In this document: in pieces, positions 1 to 5,502 of the stretch | Layout: each line of letters begins with the position of its first letter | Numbering within the stretch: position 1 is the first letter of the stretch | NCBI GenBank assembly: GCA_023252065.1 | Contig: JAHEXO010000117.1 | Location: 1-6,908 of the forward strand | DNA: 6,908 nt | Source of the DNA: Nocardioides sp. | GTDB lineage: Bacteria > Actinomycetota > Actinomycetes > Propionibacteriales > Nocardioidaceae | Direction of reading: 5' to 3' | Notes under the pieces: model-generated | The model's input: only the letters and a program-made list of their open reading frames with translations | Told to the model about the DNA's origin: nothing | The model's database searches: none | Made by a program: the position numbers and the translations under genes

Positions 1-874
1 CGAGGTCGAAGACCTTGACCGAGTGGGTGAGCGCCCCGACCGAGATGAAGTCCACCCCGGTCTCGGCCACCTCGCGGGCCCGGTCGAGGGTGAGCCCGCC
101 CGAGGCCTCGAGGGTGGCTCGGCCTCCGGTGATCTCGACGGCCTCACGCATCGTGGCGGTGTCCATGTTGTCGAGGAGGATCTCGGTGCAGCCGACGTCG
201 AGGAGCTGCCGGAGCTGGTCGAGGTCGGTGACCTCCACCTCGACCCGCAGGTCGGGGTGGGCCGCACGCACCAGTTCGTAGGCCGGTACGACGCCGCCGG
301 CAGCGACGACGTGGTTGTCCTTGACCATCGCCCGGTCGGACAACGACATCCGGTGGTTGACCCCGCCGCCGCAGCGCACGGCGTACTTCTGCAGGGCGCG
401 CAGCCGCGGCAGCGTCTTGCGGGTGTCGAGCACCCGCGCCCGGGTGCCGGCGAGGGCGTCGACCCACTGCGAGGTGGCCGTCGCCACTCCGGACAGGTGG
501 GAGGCGAGGTTGAGCGCCGTGCGCTCGCCGGTGAGCAGCGATCTGGTCGGGCCGGTGACGCGCATGACGACGTCGCCTGCACGCACCCGGCCGCCGTCGG
601 CCACCCGGTCGTGGATCTCCACCCGTGGGTCGACCCGCAGGAAGACCAGGGCGGCCACCCCGAGCCCGGCGACGACACCCTCCGCGCGGGCGGCGAAGAC
701 ACCGGAGCCGGTCGCGTCAGCCGGGACCGTGGCGACGCTCGTCACGTCGACCGCGCCTCCAGGCAGGTCCTCCTCGAGGGCCGCGTCGATCGTGGCGAGG
801 AGAGCGTCAGGGTCGAGCCCCGCCTGGGCCAGCTCCTCGAGCAAGGGTCCGAGGACTCCGACGTAGCTGCTCAT
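1..874 (-). CDS. nadC: Nicotinate-nucleotide pyrophosphorylase (quinolinate phosphoribosyltransferase), 3' end cut by window edge
   Basis: Converts quinolinate and PRPP to nicotinate mononucleotide, CO2 and pyrophosphate, the third step of de novo NAD synthesis in the cytosol. I translated 291 codons from the ATG at 874. The N-terminal EDLPGGAVDVTS segment (about residues 34-46) is the usual NadC start region. GERTALN carries R118. DTRKTLP (150-156) carries R152 and K153, GGGVNHR carries H174 and R175, and VKDNH carries K185. These sit at a constant +13 offset from the M. tuberculosis active-site residues R105, R139, K140, H161, R162 and K172, as I remember that numbering. The visible end, SVGALTHSVKVFDL, is near the normal C-terminus, so probably only about 5-10 residues lie outside the window. 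The start overlaps the nadB stop as ATGA (871-874). It has a GAGGTG ribosome site (880-885) five bases upstream, so it is probably translationally coupled to nadB. All key residues are intact. Confidence 0.96.
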   Translation of the reverse strand, partial: MSSYVGVLGPLLEELAQAGLDPDALLATIDAALEEDLPGGAVDVTSVATVPADATGSGVFAARAEGVVAGLGVAALVFLRVDPRVEIHDRVADGGRVRAGDVVMRVTGPTRSLLTGERTALNLASHLSGVATATSQWVDALAGTRARVLDTRKTLPRLRALQKYAVRCGGGVNHRMSLSDRAMVKDNHVVAAGGVVPAYELVRAAHPDLRVEVEVTDLDQLRQLLDVGCTEILLDNMDTATMREAVEITGGRATLEASGGLTLDRAREVAETGVDFISVGALTHSVKVFDL

Positions 875-2535
875 GCCGTCACCTCGACCTCGACGTCGGT
901 CGGCGCGGCCGGACGGAACGCGTGCCTCGGCTCGTCGCCGTCGAGCCACCAGTCGTGGTGCCCCGCCTGGTCGGCGTCGTCGCGCTCGGGGAAGTCCTCA
1001 CGCCAGTGCGAGCCCCGCGTCTCCTCGCGCAGCAGAGCCGCCTCGGCGAGCAGGGTGCTCACGGTCAGCAGGTTGGTGACCTCCCAGGCGTCCTGGTCGA
1101 CCGCTCTCGCCGGAGTGCCGGCGAGCGCGCCCAGCGCGTCGAGCCCCGCGCGCAGCCCGTCGGCCGAGCGAAGCACGCCGACCCGGGAGGTCATCTCCTC
1201 CTGGAGTGCACGGGTGCCGTCTCCGTCGACGAGGCCCGCCGTACGACGGTCGGTCGCCGCGCCGACCCACGGGCGCAGCTCACCGGGCAGCACCTCGGCG
1301 ATCCGCCGGGAGAACACCAGACCCTCGAGCAGGGAGTTGGAGGCCAGCCGGTTGGCGCCGTGGACGCCCGAGCAGGCGACCTCACCGGTCGCATACAGCC
1401 CCGGCAGGCTGCTGCGCCCCCACACGTCGGTGGCGACGCCGCCCGAGGCGTAGTGGCATGCGGGGGCGACCGGGATCAGCTCGGTGGCAGGGTCGACGCC
1501 GTGGCGGCGGCAGGTGGCCAGGATGGTGGGGAACCGGGTCTTCCAGAACTCCGCGCCCAGGTGGCGGGCGTCGAGCCACATGTGGGGGTGGCCGGTCTCG
1601 ATCATCCGTCGCGTGATCGCCTTGGCGACCACGTCCCGCGGGGCCAGGTCGGCCAGCTCGTGGACGCCCTGCATGAAGCGGTGGCCCTCCCAGTTGACCA
1701 GGAAGGCGCCCTCGCCACGGACGGCCTCCGAGATCAGCGGCTGCTGCCCGCGGGAGTCGGGGCCCAGCCACATCACGGTCGGGTGGAACTGCACGAACTC
1801 CAGGTCGCGGAGCGCCGCACCCGCCCGGTAGGCCAGGGCCATCCCGTCACCGGTCGCCACCGGCGGGTTGGTGGTCTGGGAGAAGACCTGGCCCAGCCCG
1901 CCGCTGGCCAGGACGACGGCACGGCAGTGCACGGCGCCGACGCCGTCGCGCTGGCCCTCGCCCATCACGTGGAGGGTCACGCCCGCGACGCCGCCGTCGT
2001 CCGAGCACAGCAGGTCGACCGCGAGCGCGTGCTCGACCACCTCGATCTCGGGCGCGCGCGCGACCGCCGCGATGAGCGCGCGCTGGATCTCCGCTCCGGT
2101 CGCGTCACCCCCGGCATGGGCGATGCGGTCCCGATGGTGGCCGCCCTCGCGGGTCAGGCTGAGCTCGCCGTCGGGGTGGAGGTCGAAGTTGGCCCCCAGG
2201 GCGATCAGCTCGCGCACCGCGTCGGGGCCCTCGGTCACCAGGACCCGTACGGCGTCCAGGTCGCAGGCCCCCGCACCGGCGACGAGGGTGTCGCGCTCGT
2301 GCTGCGCAGGGGTGTCGCCGGGGCCGAGCGCTGCAGCGATGCCGCCCTGCGCCCACTGGGTCGACCCGGCGTCGAGCACGTCCTTGGTCACCACGAGCAC
2401 CTTGTCGACCCGGCCGCGCAGGCGCAGCGCGGCGGTCAGGCCGGCGATCCCCGACCCGATCACCACCACGTCGGCGCTCACCGACCAGCCGGGGTCGGGT
2501 GCCTGGAGGCGGCCGACCACGCGTCGTACGGTCAC
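871..2535 (-). CDS. nadB: L-aspartate oxidase (FAD-dependent)
   Basis: Oxidises L-aspartate to iminoaspartate, which NadA condenses with dihydroxyacetone phosphate to make quinolinate for NadC. The protein is 554 aa, normal for actinobacterial NadB. The FAD-binding Rossmann motif VVVIGSGIAGL is at residues 23-33. STQWAQGGIAA is at 58-68 and GGHHRDRIAHAGGDATG at 131-147. The succinate dehydrogenase/fumarate reductase-type active site is complete: FHPT with H251, SEAVRGEG with E270 and R273, PRDVVAKAI with R300, CHYASGG with H361, and GVHGANRLASNSLLEG with R396. The C-terminal helical domain contains TNLLTVSTLLAEAALLREETRG. The start is a GTG (2533-2535). An in-frame TAG three codons upstream rules out a longer protein. 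The nearest ribosome-site-like sequence, GGAGGTG (2551-2557), is 15 nt away, which is too far. A TAGCCT box ends 6 nt before the GTG, so translation may be leaderless. No nadA adjoins it. Confidence 0.97.
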   Translation of the reverse strand: MTVRRVVGRLQAPDPGWSVSADVVVIGSGIAGLTAALRLRGRVDKVLVVTKDVLDAGSTQWAQGGIAAALGPGDTPAQHERDTLVAGAGACDLDAVRVLVTEGPDAVRELIALGANFDLHPDGELSLTREGGHHRDRIAHAGGDATGAEIQRALIAAVARAPEIEVVEHALAVDLLCSDDGGVAGVTLHVMGEGQRDGVGAVHCRAVVLASGGLGQVFSQTTNPPVATGDGMALAYRAGAALRDLEFVQFHPTVMWLGPDSRGQQPLISEAVRGEGAFLVNWEGHRFMQGVHELADLAPRDVVAKAITRRMIETGHPHMWLDARHLGAEFWKTRFPTILATCRRHGVDPATELIPVAPACHYASGGVATDVWGRSSLPGLYATGEVACSGVHGANRLASNSLLEGLVFSRRIAEVLPGELRPWVGAATDRRTAGLVDGDGTRALQEEMTSRVGVLRSADGLRAGLDALGALAGTPARAVDQDAWEVTNLLTVSTLLAEAALLREETRGSHWREDFPERDDADQAGHHDWWLDGDEPRHAFRPAAPTDVEVEVTA

Positions 2536-2541
2536 GCAGGC

Positions 2542-2547
2542 AGGCTA
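2542..2547 (-). promoter_or_regulatory. Candidate leaderless -10 element of nadBC
   Basis: On the minus strand TAGCCT is followed by six bases (GCCTGC) and then the nadB GTG. The TANNNT hexamer about 6-7 nt before a start codon is the arrangement reported for leaderless actinobacterial genes, where transcription begins at or near the first base of the start codon. No convincing -35 (TTGAC-like) is visible 17-18 nt upstream. The only other initiation signal, GGAGGTG at 2551-2557, is badly spaced. This is inferred from position only. Confidence 0.5.
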
Positions 2548-2585
2548 GGGCACCTCCGTCGCCCTGCTCCCGCGAGGCCCCGCGA

Positions 2586-2591
2586 TAGCCT
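2586..2591 (+). promoter_or_regulatory. Candidate -10 element of the divergent sulfotransferase gene
   Basis: TAGCCT on the plus strand matches the actinobacterial TANNNT -10 pattern and lies 51 nt before the ATG at 2643. Transcription would start near 2597-2599, giving a leader of about 45 nt that contains the ribosome site. It is the exact mirror image of the nadB box (CAGGCTA at 2541-2547 against TAGCCTG at 2586-2592), with 38 bp between the two hexamers. Any -35 regions of the two promoters would therefore overlap. No good -35 is visible. Confidence 0.35.
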
Positions 2592-2631
2592 GAGCGCCCC
2601 GACGCCGACGGCTGAGGCGTCCGTGCAGGCT

Positions 2632-2637
2632 GAGGAG
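2632..2637 (+). promoter_or_regulatory. Ribosome binding site of the first sulfotransferase
   Basis: GAGGAG lies five bases before the ATG at 2643, a normal Shine-Dalgarno spacing. It supports that start and contrasts with the apparently leaderless nadB across the same intergenic region. Confidence 0.75.
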
Positions 2638-2642
2638 CGTGG

Positions 2643-3536
2643 ATGACGGCCATCGCGCGCCGCCGTGAGCTGCGGCTCGCGGCCCTCGCCACGGCGGAGC
2701 GCTCGCTGCCGATCAGCTTCGCGATCGTCGGGGTGCAGAAGGCTGGGACCACCAGCCTCTACTCCATGCTCACCCGGCACCCCGCCATCGTCGGAGGCCC
2801 GCAGAAGGAGCTGCGCTTCTTCCTCGAGCCCCACGACTGGAGCAACCCCGACTACAGCACCTACCGCCGTCCGGCGAAAGGCAGGGCGCGCATCGCCGGC
2901 GACGCCACCCCGGGCTATCTCTTCTACCCCGGCGCGCTCGAGCGGATGCGCCGCTACGACCCGTCGATGCGGCTGATGGCCAGCTTCCGCGACCCGCTGG
3001 AGCGCGCGTTCTCGCACTGGGCGATGGAACGGCGCCGCCACGAGCACTACCCCGACCTGCCCGAGGCCGTCGAGCGCTGGGGTGACGACGACCTGCCGAC
3101 CTCGGCGCCGGAGGGCGCCTCGCCCAGCCCGCTGCTCCAGGGCTCGCCGTTCGCCCGCGGGCTCTACGGCGCGCAGCTCGAGCGAGCGCTGGCGTGCTAT
3201 CCCCGGGAGCAGTGGCTGTTCGTGGAGTTCCGGCAGCTGCTGGACGAGCCGACGGCTGTCCTCGACGAGGCGACCGACCATCTCGGACTGCCCCGTTTCA
3301 CGGCGTACCCCTCGATGCCGCACCGGATGGCCTCGCCGCCGGCCAACCCCGGTGGGCGCCCCTCGTCGGCCGCGATCGAGGGACTGGTGCGCCGCTACGC
3401 CGACGACCTCGTGCTGCTCGAGCGGCTCTCGGGGCTCGACGTGAGCGGCTGGCCGACCAAGCAGGCCGCCGACGGCACCCTGGAGATCGCCGCTCTACGC
3501 CACCGGCTCTGCGACCGGCTCGGCCTGACCGGGTGA
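2643..3536 (+). CDS. PAPS-dependent sulfotransferase (Sulfotransfer_1/NDST-like)
   Basis: Predicted to transfer sulfate from 3'-phosphoadenylylsulfate (PAPS) to a hydroxyl or amine of an unknown acceptor. The 297-aa protein has the PAPS 5'-phosphosulfate loop GVQKAGTTSL (30-39) with the expected lysine K33. It also has KELRFF (55-60), GDATPGYL (86-93), and the 3'-phosphate-binding strand and helix FRDPLERAFSHW (115-126) with R116 and S124. A GLYGAQLERAL helix (173-183) and a WLFVEFRQLLDEP segment (191-203) complete the pattern. This order matches the heparan-sulfate N-deacetylase/sulfotransferase-like branch rather than the cytosolic SULTs. There is no signal peptide or membrane segment, so it is probably cytoplasmic. 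The acceptor cannot be read from sequence; polysaccharide, glycolipid or small metabolite are all possible. It stands alone on the plus strand between nadB (divergent) and panC (convergent, 10 bp between stops), in codon usage like its neighbours. Confidence 0.88.
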   Translation: MTAIARRRELRLAALATAERSLPISFAIVGVQKAGTTSLYSMLTRHPAIVGGPQKELRFFLEPHDWSNPDYSTYRRPAKGRARIAGDATPGYLFYPGALERMRRYDPSMRLMASFRDPLERAFSHWAMERRRHEHYPDLPEAVERWGDDDLPTSAPEGASPSPLLQGSPFARGLYGAQLERALACYPREQWLFVEFRQLLDEPTAVLDEATDHLGLPRFTAYPSMPHRMASPPANPGGRPSSAAIEGLVRRYADDLVLLERLSGLDVSGWPTKQAADGTLEIAALRHRLCDRLGLTG

Positions 3537-3553
3537 CAGGCGCCGGTCAGCCC
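3522..3553. terminator. Candidate bidirectional terminator hairpin containing both stop codons
   Basis: CTGACCGG (3525-3532) and CCGGTCAG (3543-3550) are perfect 8-bp inverted arms around a 10-nt loop. The stem extends by two more G-C pairs (3522-3523 with 3552-3553) across one C/C mismatch. The plus-strand sulfotransferase stop (TGA, 3534-3536) lies in the loop. The panC stop (complement of 3547-3549) lies in the right arm. There is no T tract on either side, so it is not a classical intrinsic terminator, but U-poor hairpins are often proposed as terminators in high-GC actinobacteria. No other hairpin separates the two convergent genes. Confidence 0.5.
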
Positions 3554-4425
3554 ACTCCTCCGAGCACGATGGCCCGGTTGTCGATGAGCCGGGTCTCGCC
3601 GACCCGGCCGGCCACCAGGATCCGCGCCCCGGTGGGGTGCGCAGGATGCTCGTCGGAGACCGGCTCGAGCTCGGGCGTGCGGAACGCGAGGTAGTCGAGG
3701 TCGAGATCGGCGTCCTCGTCGAGGACTCGCTTGGCTGCCCAGCGCGCGGCCGGCACGCCGTACGTCGATCGCTCGGCCGCCGCGTCCAGCGCTCGGGAGA
3801 GGATCGTGGCCCGAGCCCGGTCTGCCGGTCCGAGGTAGCGGTTGCGGCTCGACAGGGCCAGCCCGTCGGCCTCCCGGACGGTCGGGACGCCGACGACCTC
3901 GACGCCGAGACAGAGGTCGCGGCTCATCCGGCGGATCAGCACCAGCTGCTGGTAGTCCTTCTCCCCGAAGCAGGCTACGTCGGGACGGGTCAGCCCGAAG
4001 AGCTTGGCGACGACGGTGAGCACACCGCGGAAGTGGCCGGGCCGCACCTCGCCCTCCAGCACGTCGCCCAGCGGGCCCGCGTCGACGGTGACCTCCGGGT
4101 CGCCGCCCGGATAGATCTCGTCGGTGGCGGGTGCGAAGACGACGTCGACCCCCGCCCGGGCGCACACCTCCAGGTCGGCCTGGAGGGTCCGCGGGTAGCG
4201 GTCGAGGTCCTCCCCCTCGCCGAACTGGAGCGGGTTGACGAAGACGGAGGCGACCACGGTGCCGTCGCCGGCGCGCTCGCGGGCGGCGGCGAGCAACGCG
4301 GCGTGGCCTGCGTGCAGCGCCCCCATCGTGGGCACCAGGACGACCGGACGGCCTGCGGCGCGTGCGGGCGCGAGGGCATCGGTGAGCGCCTCGCGACTCG
4401 ACGCGAGGTGCGGCAGAGAGGTCAC
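3547..4425 (-). CDS. panC: Pantoate--beta-alanine ligase (pantothenate synthetase)
   Basis: Condenses pantoate with beta-alanine using ATP, through a pantoyl-adenylate intermediate, to make pantothenate, the precursor of coenzyme A. The 292-aa length is typical. The nucleotidyltransferase HIGH-type motif is PTMGALHAGH (32-41). FVNPLQFGEGEDLDRYPR spans 62-79. EGEVRPGHFRGV (124-135) and GEKDYQQ (154-160) form the ATP and pantoate site. READGLALSSRNRYL (184-198) is the KMSKS-like loop with SSRN at 192-195. The C-terminal domain ends with the usual GETRLIDN segment. The start is GTG (4423-4425), overlapping the TGA of the upstream gene as GTGA. No clear Shine-Dalgarno precedes it, so translational coupling is likely. 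No panD follows; the next gene is a convergent sulfotransferase. Confidence 0.97.
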   Translation of the reverse strand: MTSLPHLASSREALTDALAPARAAGRPVVLVPTMGALHAGHAALLAAARERAGDGTVVASVFVNPLQFGEGEDLDRYPRTLQADLEVCARAGVDVVFAPATDEIYPGGDPEVTVDAGPLGDVLEGEVRPGHFRGVLTVVAKLFGLTRPDVACFGEKDYQQLVLIRRMSRDLCLGVEVVGVPTVREADGLALSSRNRYLGPADRARATILSRALDAAAERSTYGVPAARWAAKRVLDEDADLDLDYLAFRTPELEPVSDEHPAHPTGARILVAGRVGETRLIDNRAIVLGGVG

Positions 4426-5333
4426 GACTGAGGCGTCCGGTGGGTCGGGTCGGTCTCGGCCGACACCTGAGCCGCGTCGAGCACGCGGCGGATGGCCGTG
4501 GCCCGGATCGGGAGCACCCTACCGTCGGTGACGACCCGGTCGAGCGTGGCCCGGGCCAGCGTGAGGTAAGACGGCAACGTGTCCGGAGCGGTGGCGGCGA
4601 TCTCGGCGACGTGGGCGCGCACCGTGTTCACGTCACCGCGGACGATCGGGCCGGTCAGGGCCGCGTCACCCTCCGCCAGCGCGTTGTCGAGTGCGGCCTC
4701 CAGGAGCGGGCGCAGGATCGCAGCGGGGTCGTCGGCGCCGGCCGCACCGAGCAGCTCCATGGCCTGCGAGACGAGGGTGACCAGGTGGTTGGCGCCATGT
4801 GCCAGACCCGCGTGGTAGAGCCCGCGGAGCTGCTCCTCGACCCACATCACCTCGCCGCCGAGGTCGGCGACCAGCGCCTCGGCGAGGGGACGCTCGGCCG
4901 GTCCGGCGGTCACGCCGAAGACGCAGTGCCCGAGCCGCTCGAGGTCGATGGCGGTGCCGGTGAAGGTCATCGCCGGGTGCAGGGCGACGGGCCGCGCCCC
5001 CACGGCCGTGGCCGGCGAGAGGACGGCGAGCCCGTGGCTGCCGCTGGTGTGCACGACGTACTGCCCCTCGTGGAGCGAGCCGCTCGCCGCGAGCTGGGTG
5101 ACGACGTTGCCGAGCATGTCGTCGGGGACCGTCAGCAGCAGGACGTCGCAGCCGCGGGCGACGGCGGTCGGCTTCCGGATCTGGACGCCGGGCAGCAGCG
5201 CCGCGGCCCGTCGGGTCGAGGCGTCGGACTCGCCGGCGACGGCCACGATCTCATGGCCGTGCGTGCGCAGAGCGGCGGCGAGCACGGAGCCGACACGGCC
5301 GGCACCGATCACGCCCACCCGGAGTGGGGTCAT
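4422..5333 (-). CDS. Rossmann-like/DUF2520 protein, candidate ketopantoate reductase
   Basis: The 303-aa protein has an N-terminal NAD(P)-binding Rossmann fold, VGVIGAGRVGSVLA (6-19, GxGxxG at 10-15), and LLLTVPDD at 65-72. It continues with HTSGSHGLAVL (95-105), HPAMTFTG (119-126), LYHAGLAHGANHLVTL (172-187) and ALTGPIVRGDVNTVRAH (225-241). This is the two-domain architecture of Rossmann-like plus DUF2520 proteins, distantly like 6-phosphogluconate and ketopantoate reductases; M. tuberculosis Rv3603c, next to panC, is the same type. The 4-bp overlap with panC points to the pantothenate pathway. My inference is NADPH-dependent reduction of ketopantoate to pantoate, as reported for PanG of Francisella; that PanG belongs to this same family is from memory. 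I chose the ATG at 5331-5333 because GAGGA lies 7 nt upstream and the Rossmann strand begins five residues in. A longer in-frame reading back to 5468 adds 45 residues without domain character. Confidence 0.85.
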   Translation of the reverse strand: MTPLRVGVIGAGRVGSVLAAALRTHGHEIVAVAGESDASTRRAAALLPGVQIRKPTAVARGCDVLLLTVPDDMLGNVVTQLAASGSLHEGQYVVHTSGSHGLAVLSPATAVGARPVALHPAMTFTGTAIDLERLGHCVFGVTAGPAERPLAEALVADLGGEVMWVEEQLRGLYHAGLAHGANHLVTLVSQAMELLGAAGADDPAAILRPLLEAALDNALAEGDAALTGPIVRGDVNTVRAHVAEIAATAPDTLPSYLTLARATLDRVVTDGRVLPIRATAIRRVLDAAQVSAETDPTHRTPQS

Positions 5334-5340
5334 CAAGGCT

Positions 5341-5345
5341 TCCTC
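5341..5345 (-). promoter_or_regulatory. Ribosome binding site fixing the start of the DUF2520 gene
   Basis: GAGGA on the minus strand (plus-strand tcctc) lies seven bases before the ATG at 5331-5333. It decides between this start and upstream in-frame candidates, which would give an N-terminal extension unlike the family. Confidence 0.7.
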
Positions 5346-5381
5346 GCGTTCAGGTCCCTCCGACCACCCTGGGTAGGGCCG

Positions 5382-5404
5382 GTGTGGGTACCACACGTTG
5401 TGGG
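5382..5404. repeat. Two overlapping small palindromes in the leader of the DUF2520-panC operon
   Basis: GTGTGG-GTA-CCACAC (5382-5396) is a perfect 6-bp inverted repeat. CCACA-CGT-TGTGG (5391-5403) is a perfect 5-bp inverted repeat that uses the same CCACA. The central element can therefore pair with either neighbour. This could be a repressor or activator site with three half-sites, or two mutually exclusive RNA hairpins about 50-70 nt before the DUF2520 start codon. No known motif was recognised. Confidence 0.4.
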
Positions 5405-5439
5405 AACCCCTCCACGGTACGCCGCGCACGCCCGCCGCC

Positions 5440-5468
5440 GGTATCGGACGCCGATGTGACGAAGACAA
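5440..5468 (-). promoter_or_regulatory. Weak candidate promoter of the DUF2520-panC operon
   Basis: On the minus strand TTGTCT (5463-5468) and GATACC (5440-5445) are separated by exactly 17 nt, with four of six and three of six matches to the -35 and -10 consensus. The start of transcription would be near 5433, placing the 5382-5404 palindromes in the transcribed leader. The match is weak, and read-through from the upstream sulfotransferase gene is also possible. Confidence 0.25.
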
Positions 5469-5478
5469 CCTTGACGGG

Positions 5479-5502
5479 GCCGACGCAGGTGCCGACGCAG
5501 GT
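5479..5502. repeat. Perfect 12-bp tandem duplication at the 3' end of the second sulfotransferase gene
   Basis: GCCGACGCAGGT occurs twice head to tail (5479-5490 and 5491-5502). It begins at the last base of the stop codon and runs into the intergenic gap. It is probably a recent slippage or unequal-exchange product rather than a functional site. Confidence 0.7.

Noticed and set aside
23..1453. A 476-codon plus-strand open frame over nadC and the 3' part of nadB
   Set aside because: It covers two well-supported genes on the other strand and shows low-complexity composition with no recognisable motif.
625..2646. A 673-codon open frame on the plus strand opposite nadB
   Set aside because: It is antisense to a complete, motif-rich nadB. 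Its translation is dominated by Arg, Gly, Pro, Ala and His with no domain, as expected when high-GC coding DNA is read on the wrong strand.
2612..4439. The 12-base sequence CTGAGGCGTCCG present at 2612-2623 and 4428-4439, considered as a shared element or insertion footprint
   Set aside because: About one or more 12-base matches are expected by chance in a GC-rich window of this size. The two copies lie in unlike contexts (an mRNA leader and the end of a coding gene).
4440..5459. A 339-codon plus-strand open frame opposite the DUF2520 gene
   Set aside because: The minus strand carries a conserved Rossmann/DUF2520 protein here. The plus-strand translation has no fold-like pattern.
5334..5468. 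A 45-residue N-terminal extension of the DUF2520 protein
   Set aside because: The sequence is rich in Arg, Pro, Trp and His and unlike the family. A good ribosome site directly precedes the internal ATG at 5333, and the palindromes lie in this stretch.
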